A stretch of 64,000 nucleotides of DNA from Amphiduros pacificus (GCA_949316495.1 OX439001.1:33378388-33442387), one strand, 5' to 3'; shown: positions 1 through 13,023, counted from the first letter of the stretch. Translations and numbers: made by a program. Notes: a model not told the origin generated them from the letters alone.

Positions 1-1116
1 AACTATATTTTAGATGACTGGATTATGTGTTAACATTTTTATCATGTTAAAACTTAGGAAATTAAATTTCAAATTAAATTTTAAATGCTGGTACATCAAT
101 ATCGATATAATGGTGATATATTTGTGGGTTCATTTCATATATAATATTTGCAATATTAAGTTTTCCTGCATACTCTGGATAATCAGGCAGTGTGGGGTTC
201 AAGTGAAGTACAATTCATATTTTAATGTGATATGAATATCAACTTGTCCAGACAGCGTGAAATATTATTCCATATTTGAATTGTTTGATATTGCTATTTT
301 GATATCATACTACATTCATTTTCTTGTGGATGCTATAAACCTTGATTTCTGTTTTATGAGACTTATAATGAATGCACGCATTACCAAGTATTATGGTAGC
401 CACATTATTATTATTAATGGTCCCATATTACAACCTGTTGGTCACAAAAGACAACATTATGTAAAAAGAAAATATTTTTCCCTATTATAAGACATTTTCT
501 TTTTTGCTTTATTTGGGCATCCCAATGTGTTTCACCATTAAATATTGAAGATACTGGTACAGGGCAGACATGGTCACACATCCATCAGTTGTTCTATTAG
601 TAGCTCTACAACTTCCCCTGCATTCCGCCATTAATAACTTACATCAACAAGCCAAAGTATGTCTGACTGATCCTACATGATAACAATCCCTCTCCATGTA
701 ACAAAACCCTCGATATATATAGAAAGACTAAGGTATTGTGTAATGATATTGGATTGGCTGAAGATTTCCCATCTTATTGGGAAAACGTCACAAATTAATG
801 TGCTCCTATTGTGTGCTTCTGACGATCATATGTAACATCTTGTGAAAACTTACAAATATCTGATATCACCAGATTTTTATTGCAAATGACAAGAACACGC
901 ATATATATGTGCACGCATGCACATAATTATTAAATTAAATTATCATGTTTACCACATGGTTTATAAATGTGTCTCATAAAGGGACAAAATTAATAATTTT
1001 TATTTCTAATTCCCGCTTTGGTCGTTAAAGCGATATTAAGGCAAGAATATGCGAGTGCAGTGTTCAGGGAGACAGATCTCTCAAGTTGGTTCTGGTGGAA
1101 GGATCTAAAGAGTCCG
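1..1116. other. AT-rich non-coding stretch, probably GNAO intron 3
   Basis: No convincing coding exon, RNA gene or repeat is visible. Open frames here are short and of random-looking composition. The stretch lies downstream of the third GNAO exon on the minus strand, and the later exons were not found in the window, so it is most simply read as part of intron 3. Confidence 0.4.
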
Positions 1117-1227
1117 AAAGTTGGTTGCAAACCCCATCTATCTGCAATGGATCAGTATGAGAACCCATGTTCTTGTCTTTATCGCATACTTATCCATTGC
1201 AGATAGATGGGATTTGCAACCAACTTT
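1117..1227. repeat. Near-perfect 43-bp inverted repeat (hairpin)
   Basis: Bases 1117-1159 and 1185-1227 are reverse complements at 41 of 43 positions. They are separated by a 25-base spacer that itself holds a small hairpin (AGAAC-CCAT-GTTCT). The whole would fold into one long stem-loop on either strand. It could be a foldback or MITE remnant, or a small-RNA precursor. No flanking target duplication was recognised. Confidence 0.8.
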
Positions 1228-1416
1228 ATCTTCAAACAAAGTCGTGAAAACATGGTAATACCACTTCTGGTATTACGAAAAGAAATGTCTTTTCACATAC
1301 TCTTTGGGCTTTAATGTGAGAGGCAGCAGTATCGAATGTCTTCGTTGTCTGTAGTTTACTGAAATCCGGAAAATCATGCTCAAGTATTTGACACAGAACG
1401 CTTTTCCGTCAATATT

Positions 1417-3744
1417 TTGAACACCCTTGACCTAATCATTACCTTTAGGGGTAATAAGTTCCTGAAGAGTCACCTGGTAGATGAATACTTATCTGATCAT
1501 AAAATGATTAAGATTTACCTTGATATTATACCTCCTAAACCCCCCAAAAAATCTATCAAATTTAGGAATTTCAAGGGATTAGATCTTGAATCCCTAAGAA
1601 GGGACATCAAATCCCTAACTGATAGAGACACAACTTGGGAACATTTATCCTTGGAGGACATGGTAAATCACTATGATAGGGAACTCGCATCACTCATGGA
1701 TAAACATGCACCTATCAAAGTTGCCAAGGTCACCCAACGCAAACCTGTACCCTGGATGAGTGACCAATTAAAGCTGGAAAGATCTCTCAAGAGGAGACTT
1801 GAGAGAAAAATGAGCAAGATTGGCTCTCACATTGACAAGGAGCTGTATAACTCTCAGAGGAACAAATACAATTCAATGCTTAAATCTGCTCAATCAACAT
1901 ATTTTTCCAACCTGGTTGAGGAAAACAAACATGACCCTAAAAAGCTCTTTAGAGTCATTGACACAGTCATGCACAAGTAAAAGGACACACCTATGCCCCA
2001 ATCTGACTGTGAGATCACTCAAGCTGAGAAGTTTAACACATTCTTTCTTGAAAAAATAGAGAGAATCCGCCTGGACATTGATAATGCTCCATCCTGCCAA
2101 ACTTCGCCACCAGGTGACACTGCGAACAATAGTACTACATGTCTGGAAAGGTTCACACCCTTAACCATTGACGACGTACGGAAATTGGTCAAAAGGTCTG
2201 CAAAAAAGTCATGTGACCTGGATCCAATTCCAACCTGGCTCTTACTTGACCTCTTAGATGACCTCTTACCAATAATTACTTTCATCATAAATAAATCATT
2301 GATGGAATCAGCAGTATCGGAAAATATGAAAATAGCCATCATAACACCCCTGCTGAAGAAACTTGGTCTAGAACTGGTTGAAAAAAATTATAGGCCTGTT
2401 TCCAACCTAACATTTGTCTCTAAACTAACTGAGAGGGCTGTTGCAGACCAATTAGTCCCCCATCTTGTAAGGAATGGTCTTACTGACAAGTTTCAATCAG
2501 CCTACAAAGAATATCACAGCACTGAAACCGCTTTGTTAAAAGTGCAAAATGATATCTTGGGTTGTCTAGACAATAGAAAGTCAGTTATCTTGCTGTTACT
2601 TGACCTTTCCGCTGCCTTTGACACTATTGACCATCAAATCCTTTTGGACAGACTGAGGGATAGATGCAACGTCAAAGGTCATGCACTCTCCTGGATTCGG
2701 TCATACCTAATGGACAGGAAGCAATGTGTGAAGGTGGGGATCCATAGATCCCGTCTCAAATCCTTAAAATATGGGGTACCCCAAGGCTCAGTCCTGGGTC
2801 CTATACTGTTCACCATTTACATGACACCCCTATCTGATATACTTGCCAAATATGGTCTGAGCTATCACATTTATGCAGATGATACTCAGATCTACATCCC
2901 TGTTGACCACGCTTCTCCCCATCATGTGGATATGAGCAGACACAAACTGGAGGAGTGTGTCAGTGAGGTCAGAAACTTCCTCATATCAAACAAGATGAAG
3001 ATAAATGATGGAAAAACTGAGATGCTCATATGTACTGACAGGTACAGTACTACCACCCATAGCAGTATCCCAACCACAATCAGAGTGGGTGACTCTGATA
3101 TTGCTCCTAGTCAGTCAGTGGTTGACCTTGGTATCACATTTGACTCCAACATGGACATGAAGGCCCAGATCAAGAAAATGTGTCAGAAAGGCTATTATCA
3201 CATCAGGAACTTGGCGGCCATCAGACATTGTCTAGACGAGAAGACCGCGGTAACACTTACCCATGCTTTTGTTACATCCACCCTTGACTATGGTAATGGT
3301 CTTCTGGCGGGTCTTCCTAAAACTGACATCAGGAAACTGCAATACCTCCAAAACTCTGCAGCACGGGTAGTTGGAAAAATCAGGAAATTTGATCACATTT
3401 CAGGAAAACTACGGGAACTGCACTGGCTTCCTGTTCACGCGAGAATTGATTTTAAAATTCTTCTATTAACCTGGAAAGCCCTTAATGGTAAGGCTCCGCC
3501 TTACTTACGGGATCTACTCCTGATTAAAGAAGGTGAACGCTGTCTAAGATCCAATGATGGCACCCACCTACAGGTACCTAATACTAGGCTAAGAACAGTA
3601 GGTGACAGGGCCTTCTCATCTGTAGGTCCACGACTATGGAATTCCTTGCCTACTAATATTAGGACAAGTACTTCAGTCTCCTCGTTTAAGAATAGGCTGA
3701 AAACTCATCTCTTCAGGATGCATGTCCTGAACTCAGCGCTATGA
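1417..3744 (+). pseudogene. LINE ORF2 remnant: endonuclease C-terminus and reverse transcriptase
   Basis: This is one continuous reading frame apart from a single in-frame TAA at 1978-1980; copy B has a leucine codon (Tyr-Lys-Leu-Met) at that place. Visible RT motifs include a palm motif A (LLDLSAAFDTIDH), motif B (GVPQGSVLGPILF) and motif C (YHIYADDTQIYIP, the YADD catalytic pair). These are followed by the LRELHWLPV and FKNRLKTHLF blocks that end L2-type ORF2 proteins. The protein would nick target DNA and copy its own RNA by target-primed reverse transcription. With the N-terminal endonuclease missing it cannot act as a complete enzyme, but the near-open frame suggests a fairly recent insertion. 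Confidence 0.92.
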
Positions 3745-3801
3745 ACAGACTTGTCTGGTATCAGCGCTATACAAATTTTATTATTATTATTATTATTATT
3801 A
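1417..3801 (+). mobile_element. 5'-truncated L2/CR1-type LINE, copy A
   Basis: The sequence begins at the end of the endonuclease domain (the SDH motif in LSDHKMIK), continues through a full reverse transcriptase and the typical C-terminal region, and ends with a short 3' UTR reading CAGCGCTATACAAATTTT and then ATT repeats. That 3' end and microsatellite tail are characteristic of L2/CR1-group elements. No target duplication is obvious, as is common for this group. Copy B on the minus strand (50511-53470) is clearly the same family and extends further 5', which shows that copy A lost its 5' part on insertion. It lies antisense to the putative GNAO intron. Confidence 0.93.
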
Positions 3802-5462
3802 AGTGCAGAACTGTCTTGTGTGTGGCTCATTGAAGTTCTCAGCTAATTTACATAATGTTATCAATTTTATATTAATACATGCAGTGAAATATCAATACAT
3901 GCAGTGAAAGTGGCACCTAAAATATATTATATGAAATGGGTGTAATTCTGTCTCAACTGAGTAAACAGTCATCAGTTTAGAGATTTCCACAAAGGGTTGC
4001 AGTCTCTGCCAGCACTGGTCCCACCTGTGTGTGTTTCAAGGTCCCCATGACCAAAATCTAAAATGTCGTCTGTTCCGGGTCAAAACAAACCCAGACAGTC
4101 ATCATGTTCATTTCAGAGAAATTAACACATGCTTTGTTGAAGAATTGGCCTAAGTCTGATTACATTTGTTTAATAATTGACAAATTTCATGACATTTGTA
4201 CACAAATATATTTAACCAAACATTTTATTCATTTTAAAATTATGTAAATATGAAAAGATTCTTTAAAACGATAAAAGGAGAGTAGTTTGGCAGAGGGGTG
4301 ATCTGCAAAAAATATATCATAGGTGCAGAACACTCTCTTGAGACACCACGTATGAGATAATGTTTGACATAATAATGAGGTGTTTTAATGAAAACGTGAT
4401 GACTCAAGATAAAGCTGTACAAATAGTTGGGGTCGGTGATCTATTGGCCACATAAAAACATGACCAACATAACCAAATACATCCACACCACAGCTGTGTG
4501 TGGCCAGATGGATGAAGATTTACAATGGCTACGCTTCATGTGTGACCAAATAGATATTTGCCTCCAATGGAAACACTACAATTAAGATTATGATGTAACT
4601 TATTTTCCTAATGGAATAAATTTAATCATGCCTGGCTAAATCTTTGAGTTTCACTGCACCTTTAACCAATCTATAATATTTAAAAGGCAATTACAACAAT
4701 TGTAACGTATTAACATCAAACAACCCGATAGGGCTGGAAGTTACAAACAGTGATATAATTGTTGATCAAATGGATGCAAATATATTGGAATTATAGTTTT
4801 ACCATATGAAAACCATAAATCCTAGGTACATCCCGGTCCTTTTCTCGATATCACTGACCTCTTGACTCTGCTTTACAGCAGAGCAATTGCAAGAAACTAC
4901 TATTGTGAGAATGCTTTAATCCCTGTTTACACTACAATGCAGTTGCCATAGCAACGCAAGCAATTTCTGTGGCTACAGACAGAGGAGCCGGTCTCCTGAA
5001 TCTGTTTACATGGCCGAGATACAAAAACACCTCCAAGCAGTAAATATCACACAACTGCAGAGATTCAAAGGCCATTGGTCCAGATACACCTTGCTCATAA
5101 CAAATGATTCATGTGGTTATAATTAGATATGTTCATATTTGAATATTATGGAATAATAATGAGCCATATGTAGTTTAGAGATTTGTGCCAGCAATTGCAT
5201 TCGGTTTTTCAAACAAATGCTACTGAACACTTTAAACATGTACCAACGCATAGGCAATGGGGATTAATAATGTAAACAAAACACTGAAATATCACCAACA
5301 AAATCTTTCATTAATTCGCTATGTATGGATGACTGTAAATGATTTATCGATGTTATTAAATTATACATCACAAGCAGCACAAATTCACAAAAGATCGTGG
5401 ATTGATCAAATATTGTAAAATGGCTCAACATTAACATCGGTGAAAGTTATGAAACTGATCCT
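3802..5462. other. Non-coding stretch without recognised features
   Basis: AT-rich sequence with only small direct duplications, for example about 20 bases repeated near 3875-3910. No exon, RNA gene or transposon terminus was recognised. Probably GNAO intron 3. Confidence 0.4.
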
Positions 5463-5990
5463 ATCACCTTGTGCTTCCCATCAACTCTTCTGCTAGTGTA
5501 AGCAGTAACTATGGGTTCATCACCTAATGATTACGACCATCTCTGCAAGCAATAACAATGAGTTCATCAACGAATGCTGCCAACCATCTTTGCTGCTAGT
5601 GCAAGCAATAATAGTAGGTTCATAACCTGTATAGCCCTTGCAACCAACTTTGCTGCTGGGGACAAGTAATAATATTTCTTCACAAGATATGTCAAGATTA
5701 TCTTTGATAATCCTGCGAAGGCAAGCAAAGACGATGGGGCCTAGTTCCTGCAACAACAGTGGGCTAAGCATCTAGTGCCTGTATACGTAACCAACGTTCC
5801 TCCTCGTGCACGCAACAACAGTGGGCTAAGCACCTAGTGCCTGTAACCAACGTTCCTACCATCTTTGCTCCTGGTGTAAGCAATAACAGTGGGTTCATCA
5901 CCCAGTGTTTCAGCCGACCGTACTGTTCATGCAAATAATAGCAGTGGTTCACAGCCTATTACATTCCTGTTAAGGACAATAATGTGTTCA
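5463..5990. repeat. Degenerate minisatellite of roughly 65-75-bp units
   Basis: Phrases such as GCAAGCAATAACA, GGGTTCATCACC, GTGCCTGTA and AACCAACGTTCCT recur in the same order about seven times with many substitutions and length changes. The clearest pair is two units at about 5740-5860 that share CAACAACAGTGGGCTAAGCA. This looks like an old, decayed tandem array. Confidence 0.6.
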
Positions 5991-8900
5991 TTCACTGCAC
6001 TGCACTACTGGGTTGTGGCTCGTGGGGGAAACACGTCAAGTGAGTTATGCGAGGTCAGAGTGTAAAATAGGTGTGAGTAGTTCACCCTTGAGGTGCATAT
6101 CTTCCTGAATAATGCGAGCGGTAGGATTAAGGTGTTATCACACCCCTTCCATTCCCGAGAATCAATAATGTCTATTACTATGATGCACATAGTACACATA
6201 GTAAAGTGTCAAACATTATGTTGACTTTTACATATATATGCCAAAGTTTGTACAATTGCTTAGTTTAATATAAAAGAAGCTTATGATGAGTTTCTTGTTC
6301 AGAATGTTAACTATTATATTGGATACTTGCCTATATACATATCAAAAATTGTATAAATGTTTTATCTGGCAGTATATATACCTGTATGATAATCTGAATA
6401 CATTCCCAGCAGGAAGCACTTAGCTTCGCCAAGCATGTTAGTTTGGACCATATAACTATTGATGAAAATTCAATTGCAACCAGTATTCTGGTTGAACAAA
6501 GTTGTGGACCTGTTTTGTCATCAAACACATTGTGTTTTCAACACAAATATATACCATGCTTGCAATTGGTTTGACAGGGAGGGAATGTCAGAATGTGGCA
6601 ATTCCTGAGTTTTATCAGGATTAATGTTGCTGATGCAGAGAGGTGGGTGAGGGGTGAGAAATACCCTGCAGCAGTTTGCTCAGTGCCCTATGCGGAGCAA
6701 AATGTTCACTGCCAGTGCGTAACATCAGGCCTTTGGGTGCTTGTACATCCAATATCTACTGTAGGGTTTCCCTGATTTGTACTGATTAATCTTTGAGCAG
6801 GTGAATAGATGAAATATTTGAAAAGAGAAACGATATATTTGCCTAAAATGATAAATTGAGAATTGCTGGTTTGTTGATATACTGCTTGTGACACTATATG
6901 CATACAATTAGGTGAGTTCAGTAAGATATTCTGTGAATAATTACAACACTTGCGGTAATCATATACATGTGGAAATGACACACCTGACACAAATAGAGCA
7001 AGGAGAAAAGATTGCTGATATTCCCTCCCATCCTGCAGATTTTAGTCATGGCACTTCAATAAGGCTCTTTACTTTAAATTCATATGTGATGTAGAAATGT
7101 TTTTCATGTACGTCGTATTAGTACAATATGACTAAACCTCAGTTGCCATGACAACAAATACCACCTATACCACAGTACAAGGTTCTCACTTGCATACAGT
7201 GAGGTACAATCAGATGTACATCAGAAGAACTAGTAAAATGCAGTACATTTCGACTGTTGACAAATATTGTAGAAGTCTATTGTATCACAGCAGAATTGAC
7301 ATACAATGTTATGTATGAATGGATCACATGATATGGGATTATGCTATATGTTAATGTTTACCATGAGCTACACGATAGAAAGTATATAACAGTTTTGATA
7401 ATAGTCAATTTGGATGGTTTTTTTTAATGAATCAAGTATAACGTTTGTCTCTATCAGTAAATCTATAAATTCTCACATTTCTTTTTGTGAAATTTTCAAT
7501 TCCGTCTTTATTGTGTAATATACCAATACGCATTTCCTTGTCATAATGAAAACTTTTAAAGGTAATTTTCACACCATTTCCTGAAAGTAAACATGTATAT
7601 ATCACGTCTTTTAAATGAAAACTTAATTCATTAAGTATATACATTTTCGCGCACCTTTCTACTCTCACCTTTTCACGTAACATTCAATCAACCCCTTTTT
7701 GCTTAACAGAGGTAATTTTGGTGACGGGTTTTAATGTTTTAACTTCGCTCACCGAAAGAAAGAGATCTCCCTGCTTTATGCTTTCTGATTTATACTTGAC
7801 CTTACGAATCGTGGGCACCAAGACTGATCTGTAAGGATCAGGGCTTTATTGAAGCTCCTTGGGCAAGGAAATTTGGATAGAAGAGGGGTAACAAAACTAT
7901 GGTGCTGTCCACAAATCCGAGGTCGTAGCAAATCTACACCCACCCACACATGTTGTTACGTTGCACATCTAAGTACCGAAGTGAGTACGGGGAAAGTCTG
8001 ATGCAGTCTCCACCACTCTCCAATTTGATAGCATATGGGTCCATACTCTGGCTTCTATTGCCAGTAAAGTGGTGGGCATGTTCAAAAGGCGAGGGCTGTT
8101 CACAGTCCACAAGTGTATGATGCATACATGGCGGTGGTGTGAGCACTGGCTACATTCCTGTCAGATAGCACACACAACTGCAGCCAGCACATATGCTGGA
8201 GCATATGGCTCTGCTACTGCAGTAAACACCGCTTCTATATACTGACGCCGTGGCTCCTCATCCGCCTTATACTACCTCTATATCTATACCTGGCAACCAT
8301 CTTCTTTTAATATGACATCACAGACCCATTGTATGTCGTGATACATCGTGACAACATTAAAGTTTTACTGACGTGTGTTACTTGTGAATGATGCTTGATC
8401 AGATTAACTATTGTTTCTCTACTCCGTTTTGTTACAGGGCTCTCATGGTTAAGACTCATTTAGACTATATATTCTATTAACTGTTCTGTCCTAGACAAGG
8501 TTCTACCTGTCCTGGATGAATAAACCTCGTATAACAGAATATCGTGTTAGGATTCGTTCGGTTCAAAGGTGCCATTCAAAATATATTTAAATTATTATGA
8601 AATGATGAAGAGTGGATCTAACAAACAGGATATAGAAATTGATATCTGGAAATGATCTTTCTTTCTAACCTTTTCCGAAAATGTTTTTTTTTAAAGCTGA
8701 TTTGTCATTCCCCCATAAAGGGTGGCTATTTCGGTTTCTCAGATTCTCAATACCCTCTCCCCATTATAAATGACAACTAAATAAAGATAAATTCTCTGAA
8801 GTGTCGTCAGATGGGGCTCTAAATAGACTGCTCTAAATACAGCCAAGCATAATTGTAACAGGGCCATTCATATCAGTAAATATTGCATAGTGTAACAAGT

Positions 8901-10298
8901 CCTAGGTTTCACAGAGATATTCACATTTTGCAATATAGTATTTCATATATGAAGAATTTAGATGTTAGAATATTATGTAGTATACCGGTATTTGATACAA
9001 ACATGCTATATACACTTGTTATGTGCTTTGAAATATTGTTCTTGACGAAATAATAGATGTTCATCGTTTGTGAAGGGGTGTATTACGCGGCAGGGACTCG
9101 TATTTATCCTGAAACTGTGACTATGGAATTGTATTTAAATGTTAAAACACCAACTGCTGACCAGCAACACAGGTGTATACAGATAAGGTTGTTTCTTGCA
9201 TCAACTGCAGTTTATTCACTTTATGAATAGCTCTCTTTTTCTTGCAGTTCGTTATCATACATGTCGCGTCTAACATGCTCAGTGCAGTGGTGACAACACT
9301 GTGGACAGCTTTCTTGTCAAGAACATAAGATAATGTTTGTGTTATGTATTTGTATGATAATATAGTAGATATTATACAAATTCTTGTCTGAGGCGGGCGC
9401 CTGCAGATCTGTGATGCCGCTATTTATCCAAGATGGCTGCCGCCTGGGTGACTGGGGAGAAATGCTCAGCCATTGCCTGTGACTTGGGTTTCTGCTCACA
9501 TCATCGCAAGCCGTCCATGTCGGCAGCCAGTCATATGTACAAGTTATGCTGCAGTAATGGCGTGTAAAACACATGCATGGCCATGATAGAACACAGGACG
9601 GGAACCTTTACGGCAGACAAGGACAGCGAGGGGAATGGCAATTCAGTTTACATGATGACAAGCAGCGAAACGGAGTTACAAGCAAGCGAGCATTGATCAG
9701 ACCGGCAGCTGCTGAGGAGAAGAGCTGCAGGATGACGTCACAGTCTCCATCATCTCAAACCCCAAGCTCTCTTAATGACATCAAATTCCTGATATGATCA
9801 CTATACCCATGTCACTGCCACAGCGAGAACCAGGCCCTACCCGACCCTATAGATTCTACCTATCCACTCCAGCACAGCGGCATACGCGAGTGGAACTGCG
9901 AGATAATACCAAGCCCAATATTAAGAAAACTGAGTGATGCAGGGCGAGACAGCAGCCATGAATTGAAGCAAGCAGACTGGCGAGGCTGCCAGCGAGAACA
10001 CTGGCCAACAAGTCTTGTCTTCTCTCCATGTGCCATGTATCGGACACTCTCAATACCGTATGGTTCCATCTCTCATGTTCGAGAACATTCGAAGAAGAAT
10101 GTTGTCATCAAAATTATTATATCTTGTTTCATTCTCCTCGTAGTTAAATCCTCTACACAACCTTGCCCAGATGAGATATTAATAAATCGCAGAATCAATC
10201 AAAACAATACCATGCATGTACGCCTCAAATACTAGTATGCAAGAAATTTCCATGATTTAAAAAAAAAGTCTTAAGTGAGATGTGAGAGTGAGAATCAC
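5991..10298. other. Non-coding stretch, probably GNAO intron 3
   Basis: No exon of a known family was recognised on either strand, including the expected fourth G-alpha exon. The part from about 9380 to 10060 is richer in GC and CpG and holds an AAGATGGCTGCCGCC string resembling a YY1 site, so it could be an intragenic regulatory region. That is suggestive only. Confidence 0.35.
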
Positions 10299-10435
10299 AT
10301 TCAGTGAGACCTATACATATATATATATATATATAATTCAGTGAGACCTATTTACGTCACATTCAATGAGACCTATTTACGTCATATTCAGTGAGACCTA
10401 TTTACGTCACATTCAGTGAGAACTATTTACGTCAT
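10299..10435. repeat. Short 25-bp tandem repeat with CRE-like cores
   Basis: Units reading ATTCAGTGAGACCTATTTAC then GTCAC start at 10336, 10361, 10386 and 10411. A first partial unit at 10299 is cut by a TA microsatellite. Each complete unit carries TTTACGTCA, a CRE/bZIP half-site-like string, so four such sites repeat at 25-bp spacing. Confidence 0.85.
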
Positions 10436-10984
10436 CAGGTCTGACGTGGAGCGGGAAGGGAGCAGCTAGACACCAAGTTACTCCAGGGGCTAATAAAGCC
10501 AGTGAATGATATTCAGTCTCCCGGCCCTGTCGTCATGGGCTGCAGGCCACGTGCCCTCATTGTGGGGATTTTGACAAAAATGCTCTTGTTTAGATTTGGT
10601 GATCTCCGTTCAAAATTAGTTAAATAATTATTACTACTTGAATAAGATATCCCGAAAAACCTACTAAATTGCCCAATACATAAGAATTATGGACGCATTT
10701 TCTTTCAGGAAGAAGATTGAATGCCAATGAAGGAAACGTACACCATTCATGCGTAAAATATGGTAGAAAAAATGTTATGCCTGTTGTCACTCTTATCCTG
10801 GAGATAACACGAAATACATGTTCCAAATATTTTCTTTTTGGTCCCAAACTCTTTAATTCAATTGCAAGAATAACCCAATAGTTGACACATTACAAATATT
10901 GACAAAAGGTCTTGGAAGTGATGTTATGATTATAATACAGTTTTAGTTCATGTGCATTTTGAATCATATATTTCCATACTGCTT

Positions 10985-10996
10985 ATGTAGTATTGT

Positions 10997-11068
<72 letters not shown>

Positions 11069-11138
11069 CATAAGCAGTATTGAAGTCAAGATATAGTATT
11101 GAAGCCAAGATATAGTATTGAAGTCAAGATATAGTATT
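10985..11138. repeat. TA microsatellite flanked by a 12-bp inverted repeat, then a 19-bp triplicate
   Basis: About 60 bases of pure TA (11003-11063) are bracketed by ACTGCTTATGTA on the left and TACATAAGCAGT on the right, so the region can extrude as a cruciform. Immediately downstream AGTATTGAAGTCAAGATAT occurs three times in tandem, the middle copy with one change. Confidence 0.85.
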
Positions 11139-11242
11139 CTTTGTAAGTAAAATATTTAATCATTTAAAGTATAGAAATATAGACTATGCTTGTCACCATG
11201 GCAAATATATCAGCCTAACAAAAAATAGATTGAGAATCTTAC

Positions 11243-11384
11243 CTCTCGTTCCTGGTCCCCAAAGGCGATGTTAAGTGTGCCCATAGCTCTGATGATCGCC
11301 ACCAGAGACTGGATGGTGTTGCTGTAGACAACAGGTTTGTACTGTTTGTTGTCTTCATTGGTAAACCCTCCCTCGTGGATGATT
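11243..11384 (-). CDS. GNAO: G protein alpha-o subunit, coding exon 3
   Basis: A 142-bp exon bounded on the minus strand by a good acceptor (TTCTTGACAG) and donor (GAG|GTAAGA). It completes the lysine codon split from exon 2 and encodes [34 protein letters not shown] and [13 protein letters not shown], the first helices of the G-alpha helical domain. The proline in [14 protein letters not shown] fits alpha-o better than alpha-i. The length equals that of the conserved third exon of G-alpha-i/o genes. Exons 1-3 together encode residues 1-101 and end in phase 0. The following exon was not found between here and base 1, so the gene continues out of the window to the left. The protein couples receptors to ion channels and other effectors at the inner face of the plasma membrane. 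Confidence 0.95.
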
Positions 11385-11565
11385 CTGTCAAGAAACAATA
11401 TCACGTTAGCAAAACCGCCCATTCTTAAAGTGTATAATCGATAATATACTAGTATTCAGGTTGTCCGGGCAAGATCGTCTGACTATTGTATATATAATTG
11501 TGGTTGTGGTCAACACGGCAATTATAAAGGGAGTAAAAATTACAGCAATGTTTTCCACAATGGTT

Positions 11566-13023
11566 ACAGCACCCCCCGTGATGATGTGATGCTCTACGTA
11601 TTTACAGCACCCCCAGTGATGATGTGATGCTCTACGTATTTACAGCACCCCCAGTGATGATGTGATGCTCTACGTATTTACAGCACCCCCAGTGATGATG
11701 TGATGCTCTACGTATTCACAGCATCTCCAGTGATGATGTGATGCTCTACGTATTCACAGCACCCCCCAGTGATGGTGTACTGCTCTACGTATTCACAGCA
11801 CCCCCAGTGATGATGTACTGCTCTACGTATTTACAGCACCCCCAGTGATGATGTGATGCTCTACGTATTTACAGCACCCCCAGTGATGATGTGATGCTCT
11901 ACGTATTCACAGCACCCCCAGTAATGATGTGATGCTCTACGTATTCACAGCATCTCCAGTGATGATGTGATGCTCTACGTATTCACAGCACCCCCAGTGA
12001 TGATGTGATGCTCTACGTATTTACAGCACCCCCAGTGATGATGTGATGCTCTACGTATTCACAGCACCCCCCAGTGATGGTGTACTGCTCTACGTATTTA
12101 CAGCACCCCCAGTGATGATGTGATGTTCTACGTATTCACAGCACCCCCAGTAATGATGTGATGCTCTACGTATTCACAGCACCCCCAGTAATGATGTGAT
12201 GCTCTACGTATTCACAGCACCCCCAGTGATGATGTACTGCTCTACGTATTCACAGCATCTCCAGTGATGATGTGATGCTCTACGTATTCACAGCATCTCC
12301 AGTGATGATGTGATGCTCTACGTATTCACAGCATCTCCAGTGATGATGTGATGCTCTACGTATTCACAGCACCCCCAGTGATGATGTACTGCTCTACGTA
12401 TTCACAGCACCCCCAGTGATGATGTGATGCTCTACGTATTCACAGCACCCCCAGTGATGATGTGATGCTCTACGTATTCACAGCATCTCCAGTGATGATG
12501 TACTGCTCTACGTATTCACAGCACCCCCAGTGATGATGTACTGCTCTACGTATTCACAGCACCCCCCAGTGATGATGTGATGTTCTACGTATTCACAGCA
12601 CCCCCAGTAATGATGTGATGCTCTACGTATTCACAGCATCTCCAGTGATGATGTGATGCTCTACGTATTCACAGCACCCCCAGTGATGATGTACTGCTCT
12701 ACGTATTCACAGCACCCCCAGTGATGATGTGATGCTCTACGTATTCACAGCACCCCCAGTGATGATGTGATGCTCTACGTATTCACAGCATCTCCAGTGA
12801 TGATGTACTGCTCTACGTATTCACAGCACCCCCAGTGATGATGTGATGCTCTACGTATTCACAGCATCTCCAGTGATGATGTGATGCTCTACGTATTCAC
12901 AGCACCCCCAGTGATGATGTGATGCTCTACGTATTCACAGCATCTCCAGTGATGATGTGATGATCTACGTATTCACAGCACCCCCAGTGATGATGTGATG
13001 CTCTACGTATTCACAGCATCTCC
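11566..13023. repeat. 38-bp minisatellite, about 38 copies
   Basis: The unit is built from CAGCACCCCCAGTGATGATG followed by TGATGCTCTACGTATTCA. Monomers differ at a few diagnostic sites: CACCCC or CATCTC, TGATGC or TACTGC, TTTACA or TTCACA, and GTGATG or GTAATG. A rare variant TGATGTTCTA occurs at 12121 and 12578, in similar surroundings 457 bp apart, which points to a higher-order repeat of about 12 monomers. The array starts about 180 bp upstream of GNAO exon 3. Confidence 0.97.

Noticed and set aside
8100-8580. Stretch with AATAAA and TG/CA-like borders resembling a solo LTR
   Set aside because: No second copy, no target duplication and no clear borders.
1-11242. Search for GNAO exon 4 and later exons
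   Set aside because: Neither the expected RLW/ECF/NDSAKY-type coding nor matching splice sites were found on the minus strand by reading. The exons probably lie outside the window, although a very diverged exon could have been missed.
11566-13023. CRISPR-like regular array
   Set aside because: The units are contiguous 38-bp monomers without unique spacers, in a eukaryotic intron. It is a minisatellite.
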